The notes beneath the pieces were generated by a model. That model saw only the letters and a program-made list of their open reading frames with translations. It made no database searches and was not told where the DNA came from. The position numbers and the translations under genes are program-made. This document shows positions 1-7,185 of a DNA stretch of 36,901 nucleotides, piece by piece (position 1 is the stretch's first letter; each line of letters starts with the position of its first letter). This DNA is from CAYRFU01 sp964423525 (GTDB taxonomy: Bacteria > Vulcanimicrobiota > Xenobia > Xenobiales > JADMJV01). The stretch is from contig CAYRFU010000017.1 in NCBI GenBank assembly GCA_964423525.1, forward strand, positions 1 to 36,901. The letters are read 5' to 3'.

Positions 1-2060
1 GGTCGAGGAATCTTTTCGCCGAAGAGTGCTTCGAGCCGTTCGTAGGCGGGTTCGTTAGCCGGATCAAGTTCGACGACTCGATTGTAGGCTAACTTGGCCT
101 CGTGGGTATTGCCCAATTCTTCGTGGACACGCCCCAAACCCATATGGAATTCGACCTTGTTCTCATCGAGTCGAACCAGGCGCATATATTGGTCGAGAGC
201 GTCGTTCCACTTGCCTCTCTGAACGCAGAGCTTGGCGCTCGTTGTGCGCAAAGAGACGTTCTCGGGGTCAAGCTGCAAGGCGATGCGGATCTCGTGGTCG
301 GCTTTGTCGGGATGGCCAGCCTCGGCCAACGCCAAAGCGTATTTTGTCAGGAACGCGGGGTTCTCCCGATTCTCTTCCAGTTTGCGCTCGAAAAACTGAA
401 GCGCCCTCTCGGGCTGGCCCATCCCCACATAGGCTTCTCCCAAACTGACCATCGAAGGGGTGTGGGAAGGATCAACATCGAGGGCCTGCTGGAAGAAATC
501 CACCCCGATACTGGGCTTGTCGCGGTGGTTGAGATAGACCTGTCCCAGTCCATGCAAAGCAGAAACATGGCGCGGGTCAAGACGAACAGCGGCTTGGTAG
601 GATTCGAAGGCATACTCCGGCATATCCAGAGCCAGGAAAGCATCGGCCAGTCGACAATGGGCTGTCACCGACTCGGGGTTGAGTTCGACCACCTTGCGAT
701 ACATCGAAATGGCATCGTCGACCGCTCCAGCGCGCATCTGCACGTCGGCCAACAGAAAGTTGGTGTCGAGGTCGTTGGGATTGAGCTTGATAGCCTGGCG
801 AAGCTCGGTGATGGCTTCGCTGGAATCACCCTTTTGAAGAATGGCCTTGGCCAGGTTCAAGTGATACTGAGCATCGCTAGGCTTTAGCTCTACCGCCCGT
901 CGATAGGCCTCGATCGATTTCTCAAGTTGGCCTAGCTGTTCTCTCATCAGTCCCAGGTTGTAACAGGCGTAGGCGTCTTTAGGGTTGAGGCGCGCGGCCT
1001 CCCCGTAGTGGACGGCCGCCGAATCATAGTTGCGTTGGCGGTGATAAGCCTGGGCCAGGTTATAATGGGCGTAGGAGTCGCTAGGGTTGAGTTCGAGCGC
1101 TTTCTTGAAGCCTGAAATCGCCCTCTCGAGGTCACCCAGCTGGAGACTGGTCGAACCGAGTTCACAGATCGCCTCGGCCGAGGTTGGATCGAGTTCCACG
1201 GCTTTCTCGTAGCAATGGATAGCCAGATCGGGCCGATGCATCTGCTTGCAGCATTTGGCTAGATGGAGGTGGACCTCGGGGGCGTTCGGGTCGATATCAA
1301 GAGCGACCTGATACTCTTTCATCGCCCTTTTAAACTTGGTCTGCTTCATGTAGACCCTGCCCAGGGCGAAATGGAATCGTCCCGACTCAGGGTCGAGTTC
1401 GATGGCTCTCTCGAGGTGACGAACCGATAACGCGCTCATATTCTCGGCTTCGTAGATCAGCCCGAGTTGATAATGAGAATCGGCAAATCGAGGGTTGGCA
1501 TCGACAGCCCGTTTGAAGTTGTTGATGGCCAGTTTGTTCTGACCCAGGCCGCTATAGATCTCGCCACACTGGACGTAGGCTTCCCAAAGTCCAGGGTTGG
1601 TGTCGAGGGCCCGTTTGAGGCTCTGGAGAGCCAACTCGGGCTTGCCGAAGTATTTATAGGCAGCCCCCAACTGGTAGTGAGCAAAGGCGTCCTTTGGATT
1701 GATGACAATAGGGCGCTCAAACTGCTGAATGGCCGACTCCAGCTTGGCTTTGTAGAGGGCCATATGCTCCGGCATGGTGAACATATTGTGGAGACTTTTG
1801 TCGTATTCAAAAGCTTTGTCCCACTCTTGCAGAGCCAGCGGGAGTTCAGCGCCCTTGGCGAAGAGAAAGCCGCGATGGAGATAAGACAAAGCGTGGCGAG
1901 GATTGAGCTTGATCGCCTTTTCGTAATTCTTGACCGCCTCGGCTGTGTTACCGGCTTCTTCGTAGGCTAAACCGAGTTTAAAGTAGGCATCAGGGTTGTC
2001 TGGCTGGAGCTTGACCAGGGTGGAGTATTTCTGTATGTCTGGTGAGGTTACTTCTGCCAT
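1..2060 (-). CDS. Large TPR-repeat protein (3' end missing)
   Basis: Reading the minus strand from the ATG at 2058-2060 gives an open frame of 686 codons that continues past the left edge of the window. Almost all of it is tetratricopeptide repeats of about 34 residues (about 102 bases), each with the usual pattern of A..LG..Y...G, then A...F..A and a D/NP turn; I estimate 19 or more units. No signal peptide or transmembrane segment is seen at the N terminus, so it is probably a cytoplasmic scaffold, unless a further domain lies outside the window. AGGAG at 2068-2072 (reverse strand), seven bases before the ATG, fixes the start. The gene is divergent from the GNAT operon. The partner and precise role cannot be told from sequence; TPR arrays generally bind other proteins. 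Confidence 0.93.
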   Translation of the reverse strand, partial: MAEVTSPDIQKYSTLVKLQPDNPDAYFKLGLAYEEAGNTAEAVKNYEKAIKLNPRHALSYLHRGFLFAKGAELPLALQEWDKAFEYDKSLHNMFTMPEHMALYKAKLESAIQQFERPIVINPKDAFAHYQLGAAYKYFGKPELALQSLKRALDTNPGLWEAYVQCGEIYSGLGQNKLAINNFKRAVDANPRFADSHYQLGLIYEAENMSALSVRHLERAIELDPESGRFHFALGRVYMKQTKFKRAMKEYQVALDIDPNAPEVHLHLAKCCKQMHRPDLAIHCYEKAVELDPTSAEAICELGSTSLQLGDLERAISGFKKALELNPSDSYAHYNLAQAYHRQRNYDSAAVHYGEAARLNPKDAYACYNLGLMREQLGQLEKSIEAYRRAVELKPSDAQYHLNLAKAILQKGDSSEAITELRQAIKLNPNDLDTNFLLADVQMRAGAVDDAISMYRKVVELNPESVTAHCRLADAFLALDMPEYAFESYQAAVRLDPRHVSALHGLGQVYLNHRDKPSIGVDFFQQALDVDPSHTPSMVSLGEAYVGMGQPERALQFFERKLEENRENPAFLTKYALALAEAGHPDKADHEIRIALQLDPENVSLRTTSAKLCVQRGKWNDALDQYMRLVRLDENKVEFHMGLGRVHEELGNTHEAKLAYNRVVELDPANEPAYERLEALFGEKIPR

Positions 2061-2275
2061 TCGGCAACTCCTAGTGCCCAACGTCCAAGAGTCCGGGTGC
2101 ATAGACACCAGGACGGACTAGGCTGTTTGAACTAGTTTGCTCGCTACGGTGATGCTGTTTCAAAGCTCTGTCTCGAAGGCATGAATCGTATTCCAGGAAA
2201 CATCGAACAGCTCCTCTAGGCAAAAGACTTGACGGCCAAGACAGGGCCGGCCCCCTGTTTCTGGAAGGAGAGCCA
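2061..2275. promoter_or_regulatory. Divergent intergenic region with leader hairpin
   Basis: This 215-base gap separates the divergent TPR gene and the GNAT gene and should hold promoters for both, but I see no convincing sigma-70 pair: TTGACG at 2229-2234 has no -10 box at a normal distance. An inverted repeat, ACAGGG (2241-2246) and CCCTGT (2253-2258) around CCGGCC, lies just before the GNAT ribosome binding site (GGAAGGAG, 2263-2270). It could form a hairpin in the leader, but it has no proper T-tract. Confidence 0.35.
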
Positions 2276-2824
2276 ATGCTCAGACACGGTGACATCCGTT
2301 TGTGGCCCCTGGAGCGGGCCGACCTGGTCCAAAACTACCAGTGGGCCAATGAACGCGAGCTGATCGAATTAGCCGGCATGATCCCGAAACCGAAAGGTGC
2401 GGCCGAGCTCGAGCGCTGGTATGAAACGATCCTGGCCGCCCAAGACATTGAGATCTTCTCTATCAAGCTGACCGACGGGAGCTACATCGGCAATATAGAA
2501 CTGAGGGCTATCGACCATCGCTCAGGGCGAGCCGAAGTGGGAGTCGTCATCGGGGACCGTCAGTTTTGGGGTCGAGGCCTCGGTCGCCAAGCCATCGAAG
2601 CGATGGTCCGATACGGCTTTCAGGAGCTTCGCCTGCACCGGCTCTACGCTCGCATTCTGGAAAGCAACCCTAGAGCCAAGCTGGTCTTCGAACGATGCGG
2701 CTTTGTCCACGAAGGCACCGAACGACAGGCCCACTTTAGCAACGGAAAGCACTGGAACATCGAGATTCTCGGACTAATCAAGTCAGAATGGAGCCCCAAT
2801 GAGACCGATCGAATGGAAGAATGA
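2276..2824 (+). CDS. GNAT family N-acetyltransferase (RimJ/RimL-like)
   Basis: This 182-residue protein has the layout of RimJ/RimL/SpeG-type acetyltransferases that move an acetyl group from acetyl-CoA to an amine. The acetyl-CoA loop is visible as FWGRGLGRQA near residues 98-107, followed by the typical C-terminal stretch LESNPRAKLVFERCGF. The N terminus (IRLWPLERADL) is also typical of the family. The start is fixed by a strong GGAAGGAG five bases upstream. Its 3' end overlaps mtnA by 26 bases, so it is the first gene of an operon with mtnA and holA. The substrate could be a ribosomal protein N terminus, a polyamine or a small molecule; the sequence does not decide. Confidence 0.9.
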   Translation: MLRHGDIRLWPLERADLVQNYQWANERELIELAGMIPKPKGAAELERWYETILAAQDIEIFSIKLTDGSYIGNIELRAIDHRSGRAEVGVVIGDRQFWGRGLGRQAIEAMVRYGFQELRLHRLYARILESNPRAKLVFERCGFVHEGTERQAHFSNGKHWNIEILGLIKSEWSPNETDRMEE

Positions 2825-3827
2825 CCACGTAACCCTGATCGACCAGACGGTTCTACCCCTGGAAGAGACCTGGCTGAAATATCATGACTATCACGGTGTC
2901 GCCGCAGCCATCCGGGAGATGAAGATCCGGGGGGCCCCAGCCATCGGTATCACGGCCGCTTACGGATTGGCCCTTACCGCTGTTCACTTCCAGGGCGATT
3001 CCGTCGAGCAGCTCCGCCAGGAGCTGAATCAGGCCTCCCGGGTGTTAGCGGCTACAAGACCGACGGCGGTCAATCTTTTTTGGGCCCTCGAACGGATGGA
3101 GAAAGCGGCTCAATCCGCTCCCGACCTGGCCACCGCTCGCACCGTTATCGTGGAGCAAGCCAAAGCCCTCCATCAAGAGGATGAACAGATGTGTCAAGAC
3201 ATCGGGACCCACGGAGCGGCTTTGATCGAGCCTGGTAGCCGAGTTCTAACCCACTGCAACGCCGGAGCCCTGGCAACGGGCGACTACGGCACTGCGTTAG
3301 GCGTCATTCGAGCCGCCCGGGACAAGGTATCGATGGTTTGGGTCGACGAAACTCGTCCCTTCCTGCAAGGAGCCCGTCTTACCGCCTGGGAACTGCTCAA
3401 CGAAAAGATCCCGTGCAAACTGATCTGCGACAACATGGCTGGTCACTTTATGAGCCGAGGCCAGGTTGACGCCGTCGTGGTAGGGGCCGATCGGGTCACT
3501 GCCACGGGTGACGTGGCCAACAAAATCGGTACTTACACTTTAGCGGTCCTGTGCCAGCATCACGGAATCCCCTTCTATGTCGCGGCCCCCTACTCGACAA
3601 TCGACATGTCCTTGGACCAAGGCCGAGACATCCCGATTGAAGAGCGTTCACCCGAGGAGGTGACCCACCATGGGGGTCGGCGCATCGCGCCCGAATCCGT
3701 CGAGGTGGCCAACCCCGCCTTTGATGTCACGCCAGCCACACTGGTCACCGCTTTGATCACGGAACGCGGTGTCTTAAAGGCGCCTTACCGAGAAAGTATC
3801 GCCCAAATCATGGCCACCAGTCGGTGA
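2799..3827 (+). CDS. mtnA: S-methyl-5-thioribose-1-phosphate isomerase
   Basis: MtnA converts methylthioribose-1-phosphate to methylthioribulose-1-phosphate in the methionine salvage pathway. The 342-residue protein has normal family length and the expected signatures: KIRGAPAIG (43-50), THCNAGALATGDYGTA with the likely catalytic Cys153, WVDETRPFLQGARLT (181-194), and VVGADRV with the catalytic Asp231 followed by NKIGTY. The related eIF2B-like sugar isomerases share the fold, but the Cys/Asp pair and the RGAPAIG loop favour MtnA. The ATG lies inside the end of the GNAT gene, and the stop overlaps holA by four bases (GTGA), so the three genes are probably translationally coupled. No other methionine salvage gene lies in this window. 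Confidence 0.95.
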   Translation: MRPIEWKNDHVTLIDQTVLPLEETWLKYHDYHGVAAAIREMKIRGAPAIGITAAYGLALTAVHFQGDSVEQLRQELNQASRVLAATRPTAVNLFWALERMEKAAQSAPDLATARTVIVEQAKALHQEDEQMCQDIGTHGAALIEPGSRVLTHCNAGALATGDYGTALGVIRAARDKVSMVWVDETRPFLQGARLTAWELLNEKIPCKLICDNMAGHFMSRGQVDAVVVGADRVTATGDVANKIGTYTLAVLCQHHGIPFYVAAPYSTIDMSLDQGRDIPIEERSPEEVTHHGGRRIAPESVEVANPAFDVTPATLVTALITERGVLKAPYRESIAQIMATSR

Positions 3828-4855
3828 AACAGCTGTCGACCTCAGAACTGTTGGCCGGGTCGCTTCCTGACCGCTCCGCCTTCCTGCTGGAAGTGGTCGA
3901 CGAATTTTTGGAGGAGCAGGTCGTCCGTAAGTTTCGCCGCGCCTTGCTCGACACCGGTTTTGAGGACTTCAATTTTCAGCAACTCCGCTGCTCCCGCTCT
4001 ACTGGCGCCGGGCAGGTGCTAGATGCGCTCGCCGAACTCCCTGTGATGACCGAGCGCCGACTACTGGTGTTGCGCGATGTTGACGCTCTTTCCGATTCGA
4101 CCTCGAAAACAGCCGCAGCCAATTTTGCTCATATTCGGTCTGAGGGACTCGTGGTCTTACTGACTTACGCCCCCTCACGCAAAAAGACGCTCCCTCCTCT
4201 ACTCGATGAGGCCTCGAAGGTGGGCCTGAAAATTCGTTGCGCTTTGGACCAAAAAGAGATTGCAGCCTGGGTCCGTGGCCAGCTGGAGGAACTGGGCGTG
4301 AAGGCCGGTCGCGGGGCTTTGGAAGAGCTGATGGAGCGGTCTGGCGAGAACTTGCGCTCGCTCCGCTCCCAATTGGAGAGGCTAGCCATGCTGGTAGGCC
4401 CAGGGGGCACCATCACCAAAAAGCAAGTGGCTGAGGTCGTACCTTTTTCAGCCACCGTCCAGATGTGGAAGCTCACGGCTGCGGTGGGTCAGAGACAACT
4501 AGAGCAGGCCATCAAAATCCTCGACAACCAGCTTGAGCGAGGTGAAAACCCAGGCACGATTCTCGGGTATATCAACGCCTATCTCGTTTCCCTGGTTCAG
4601 GTCGGGGGTCTCTACAAGAGGATGGGCTCGATCTCGGCCGTTACCCAGGCCATCCCTCGCAAGAAGGAGTTCCAAATAAAAAAGACTCTCCAGGAACTGA
4701 AGACGTGGAGCGGGAGAGACCTGGAGCAGGCTTTCGAGATGATGGCTCGCGCCGACCAAAGGTTGAAAACCGGCAGCGAGGTCAGACTGGTTTTGCACCT
4801 TCTCCTCTTTCAGCTTTGTAACCGGCGCCCCCAAGCCAAGGGTCAGCGGCGATAG
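3824..4855 (+). CDS. holA: DNA polymerase III, delta subunit
   Basis: This 343-residue protein matches the delta subunit of the clamp loader, which opens the beta sliding clamp during chromosome replication. Family features seen are the N-terminal LLAGSLPDRSAFLLEVVDEFL region, the strand LVVLLTYAPSRKKT, the segment IAAWVRGQLEELGVKAGRGAL, the motif SGENLRSLRSQLERLAML, and the C-terminal helical collar domain (roughly 215-335) ending LVLHLLLFQL. The start is GTG at 3824, overlapping the mtnA stop as GTGA, which supports coupling. The sequence after the stop has a weak AAAGGG/CCCTTT pairing but no clear terminator. Confidence 0.9.
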   Translation: MKQLSTSELLAGSLPDRSAFLLEVVDEFLEEQVVRKFRRALLDTGFEDFNFQQLRCSRSTGAGQVLDALAELPVMTERRLLVLRDVDALSDSTSKTAAANFAHIRSEGLVVLLTYAPSRKKTLPPLLDEASKVGLKIRCALDQKEIAAWVRGQLEELGVKAGRGALEELMERSGENLRSLRSQLERLAMLVGPGGTITKKQVAEVVPFSATVQMWKLTAAVGQRQLEQAIKILDNQLERGENPGTILGYINAYLVSLVQVGGLYKRMGSISAVTQAIPRKKEFQIKKTLQELKTWSGRDLEQAFEMMARADQRLKTGSEVRLVLHLLLFQLCNRRPQAKGQRR

Positions 4856-4875
4856 CCAAAGGGAAGGACCCCCCC

Positions 4876-4941
4876 TTTTCAGGTTTTTTTCAGAAAACCG
4901 GCCAGGTAATAAGACGGAAACATTTTTCAGGCCTTTTTCAG
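4876..4941 (+). repeat. Four TTTTCAG direct repeats upstream of the CarD-family gene
   Basis: The heptamer TTTTCAG occurs at 4876-4882, 4887-4893, 4924-4930 and 4935-4941. Both pairs have an 11-base centre-to-centre spacing, about one helical turn, and the pairs are 37 bases apart. They fill the gap between holA and the CarD-family gene, and TATTCT at 4943-4948 could serve as a -10 element just downstream. Their regular spacing suggests binding sites for a regulator, perhaps the gene's own product, but T-rich leaders can also be chance. Confidence 0.45.
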
Positions 4942-4988
4942 ATATTCTGAACGTGGAAGCAAACACATACAGAAGGAGTAACCCGCGC

Positions 4989-5483
4989 ATGTATCAGGTC
5001 GGAATGAAAGTCATCCATCCTCTCCACGGAGTCGGAATTGTCGAGGACCTCGAGGAGAAGACTATCCTCGGGACGGTCACCCGGATGGCCTCACTTTCTT
5101 TTCAAGACGGACGATTGAAGATGATGGTCAACGTCAGCTCGCCCAACCCGATGATTCGACCTCCGGTCGACCCCCAAGAGGTTGAAGCCGTTATGACCAC
5201 TCTGCGGCGGACTCGCACCGATATCCCGCGAAAAGCCAACGACCGCTACCCGGTCAACCTGGCCCGCATCAAGAGCTGCGACATTCATCAGCTCTCCGAT
5301 GTGGTGAAAGAGCTGACCATCGTCAAAAAGATCACTCCCAAAGAGCACACCATGCTCAAGCAGGCCCGCCGTGTTCTGGCTGATGAACTGGCCTGCGTCA
5401 CCGGATGTGATGAAGACGAGATGGAAAAGATCATCGACCACACCTGCCGCGCCAACGTTGGGGAACTGGCCCTAGTCGGCTAG
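4989..5483 (+). CDS. CarD-family transcriptional regulator
   Basis: The 164-residue protein starts with the CarD N-terminal (RNA polymerase-interacting, Tudor-like) signature: YQVGMKVIHPLHGVGIVEDL, then a beta-rich segment, and after residue 60 a helical C-terminal domain with RYPVNLARIKS, DVVKELTIVKK and KQARRVLADELA, as in CarD/CdnL proteins that stabilise the open promoter complex. I chose ATG 4989 because AAGGAG lies ten bases upstream; the longer frame from 4953 would place this site inside coding sequence. The G at the VYPAHGVG-like motif is kept, but the usual Tyr is Ile here. It stands alone after holA and ends at a strong terminator. Confidence 0.85.
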   Translation: MYQVGMKVIHPLHGVGIVEDLEEKTILGTVTRMASLSFQDGRLKMMVNVSSPNPMIRPPVDPQEVEAVMTTLRRTRTDIPRKANDRYPVNLARIKSCDIHQLSDVVKELTIVKKITPKEHTMLKQARRVLADELACVTGCDEDEMEKIIDHTCRANVGELALVG

Positions 5484-5504
5484 CCGTCCGTTCGTCCGGA
5501 GAGA

Positions 5505-5533
5505 AAAAAGCCGCGCTGTCCGCGCGGCTTTTT
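5505..5533. terminator. Bidirectional intrinsic terminator between carD-like gene and hpf
   Basis: AAAAAGCCGCGC (5505-5516) and GCGCGGCTTTTT (5522-5533) form a perfect 12-bp stem around a five-base loop. GC-rich core with T-tracts on both strands means it can end transcription from the plus-strand CarD-family gene and from the minus-strand hpf gene, which converge here. Confidence 0.95.
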
Positions 5534-5560
5534 GTCTTCTTGGCTATCCGGAGACGGTTG

Positions 5561-6130
5561 CTAAACCTCTTCGAGTCTCGGGTCGATCAGGCCGTAGTGA
5601 GGGTCTCGCTTGTAGACCACGTTGATCCGATCGCATTCAGAATTCAGGAAAGCATAGAACTCGTGACCCTGGGCTTCCATATCCTTGATCGCCTCTTCAA
5701 TGGTCATCGGCTCAGCCAAGTAGCTATTGACGTGGTCGACGCGGGGCGCATAAAGGTCGTTGCGGTCAGGGGTCGAGGCAACTCGTGGCTTGGGAGGTGG
5801 CAGCTCCATCGCCTCGATCGGGTCTGGTCCCGTCCTGGAAGGACGCCGTTGGACGACTTTGCCCTTCTGCTTCTTGATCTGGCGCTCGAGTTTCTCAATT
5901 ACCCGATCGATCGAATTATACATGTCTTTAGTGCGTTCTTCGCCACGCATATCGAAGCCGCTGGCGAAAACCGTGACCTCGGCGATATGCCAGTTTCTTT
6001 CCGTGGACAGGGTCACGTCGGCCGAGATAACCGTATCAAAATAGCGAGAAATTTTCGTAATCCTGTCCGAGGCATACGACTTCAGAGCCTCAGTGACATC
6101 GAAATGCTTTCCTTTAACAGTGACTTGCAA
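5561..6130 (-). CDS. hpf: Ribosome hibernation promoting factor, long form
   Basis: Long HPF binds the 30S decoding centre and dimerises 70S ribosomes into inactive 100S particles in stationary phase. The N-terminal domain (about 1-95) has VTVKGKHFDVTEALKSYA, KISRYFDTVISADVTL and DMYNSIDRVIEKLERQIKK; a linker of about 40 residues follows, then the C-terminal dimerisation domain with MTIEEAIKDMEAQGHEFYAF and INVVYKRDPHYGLIDP. I place the start at TTG 6128-6130, because AGGAGG (6140-6145, reverse strand) lies nine bases upstream. The longer frame from TTG 6172 has only a badly spaced AGGAG and would add 14 residues not typical of the family. The protein is then 189 residues. Confidence 0.93.
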   Translation of the reverse strand: MQVTVKGKHFDVTEALKSYASDRITKISRYFDTVISADVTLSTERNWHIAEVTVFASGFDMRGEERTKDMYNSIDRVIEKLERQIKKQKGKVVQRRPSRTGPDPIEAMELPPPKPRVASTPDRNDLYAPRVDHVNSYLAEPMTIEEAIKDMEAQGHEFYAFLNSECDRINVVYKRDPHYGLIDPRLEEV

Positions 6131-6327
6131 TCGGGCGGTCCTCCTAGCGTGTCGAGAATCGGTCGGCCGCAAAAACTCCTGGACGTCCCATCATGTGGTT
6201 GCGAGCCTAGACCGGCTACTTTTGGATAGGTTCTCCAAGACCGGACCGATGCCTTCCGGCTCCTTCGCCAGAGAGATCCGCTGAAACGATTAGAACTGTC
6301 TCGCCAGAGGGCGTGGCGACGGACCTG

Positions 6328-7104
6328 TTACTGTCCGCGAGACTTCCAGGCCTTCTTGACTTTGACCACGTAACGCTGTGTTTCGGCGAAGGGCGGGATG
6401 CCGCCGTAACGCTCCACGTTGCCTGGACCGGCATTATAGGCCGCGATGGCCAGGTCGGCACTGCCGAAACGGTCCATCATCATGCGAAGGTAACGGGAAC
6501 CAGCGGCAATGTTCTGCTCGGGGTCGAACCGATCCCGACAGCCGAGATACCCGGCAGTGCCTGGCATCAACTGCATTAACCCACCGGCCCCGACCGGGGA
6601 ACGAGCATAAGGACGGAAAGCCGACTCGCACTCGATCACACCGCGAATCAGCCAGGGGTCCAAGTCATACTTTTTGGCATATTTCGAAATAATGGGGCTG
6701 ATGTCGAGCTTTTGCTGAACCCGGCGGGCGACGGTTCGATGCTTGGTTAGCGACGGGGCTGGCGCACCACGAGAAGCAAGAGAGCGGCGCCGACGTTGAG
6801 CCGGGTTGGCGACGGCCACTTTCTCGTAAATGACCGTATTGACGCTCACCAGAATCGGAGGCAAGTCGCCTGAGAAAGAAGCTTCAGAGGCCATCGCTCG
6901 GCCCTGGGGAAGCATGAGTCCCATCTTGGCAGCCTCGCTGGGACTGAGTCGGATGGTCGTGTCGTCAAAAGCAGGACCGTCGGGAACGAGCTCGCCCTGA
7001 ATCCCTTCACCCGGAACATCGAATCCGGGCTCCTCGAAACCATCGGCCGAGGCGGGACTTGCCGCCAGGCACCAGACCACGGCCAGCGCAAGTAACCTTT
7101 TCAT
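6328..7104 (-). CDS. Secreted lytic transglycosylase (Slt/MltE-type domain)
   Basis: The enzyme cleaves the MurNAc-GlcNAc bond in peptidoglycan. The 258-residue product has a signal peptide (KRLLALAVVWCLAASPASA), an unstructured Pro/Arg-rich middle, and a C-terminal transglycosylase domain from about residue 135: IRGVIECESAF with catalytic Glu160, GAGGLMQLMPGTAGYLG, IAAGSRYLRMM and AIAAYNAGPGNVERYGG. ATG 7104 was chosen over the longer frame because GGGAGG (7110-7115, reverse strand) precedes it by five bases and the signal peptide begins there. Transcription probably starts near 7150 from a perfect consensus promoter. hpf follows 197 bases downstream in the same direction. Confidence 0.93.
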   Translation of the reverse strand: MKRLLALAVVWCLAASPASADGFEEPGFDVPGEGIQGELVPDGPAFDDTTIRLSPSEAAKMGLMLPQGRAMASEASFSGDLPPILVSVNTVIYEKVAVANPAQRRRRSLASRGAPAPSLTKHRTVARRVQQKLDISPIISKYAKKYDLDPWLIRGVIECESAFRPYARSPVGAGGLMQLMPGTAGYLGCRDRFDPEQNIAAGSRYLRMMMDRFGSADLAIAAYNAGPGNVERYGGIPPFAETQRYVVKVKKAWKSRGQ

Positions 7105-7117
7105 AAGATCCTCCCTA

Positions 7118-7145
7118 AAACAAAAACTACCCGGGAACACCCGGG
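7118..7145 (-). terminator. Terminator-like hairpin in the transglycosylase leader
   Basis: On the minus strand CCCGGG (7145-7140) and CCCGGG (7135-7130) flank a TGTT loop and are followed by TAGTTTTTGTTTTA. This looks like an intrinsic terminator for the upstream xdhC operon, but it lies downstream of the promoter at 7185-7157 and so also sits within the first 20-30 transcribed bases of the transglycosylase mRNA. It may act as an attenuator or a 5' stabilising hairpin. Confidence 0.6.
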
Positions 7146-7156
7146 AGGAATGTGTG

Positions 7157-7185
7157 ATTATAGTCAGGCCTTCCCGGCTTGTCAA
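7157..7185 (-). promoter_or_regulatory. Perfect sigma-70 consensus promoter for the transglycosylase
   Basis: Read on the minus strand: TTGACA (7185-7180), a 17-base spacer, and TATAAT (7162-7157), both hexamers exact. The expected start point is near 7150, giving a leader of about 46 bases before the ATG at 7104. The TGA of TTGACA at 7184-7182 is the stop codon of xdhC. Confidence 0.9.

Noticed and set aside
102..887. Plus-strand open frame of 261 codons
   Set aside because: It is antisense to the TPR array, whose repeats give clear coding signal on the minus strand; no family match and no ribosome site.
5540..6229. Plus-strand open frame of 229 codons
   Set aside because: It lies fully opposite hpf and begins within the terminator flank.
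6302..6318. CGCCA/TGGCG inverted repeat after the transglycosylase stop
   Set aside because: The five-base stem with no T-tract is too weak for an intrinsic terminator.
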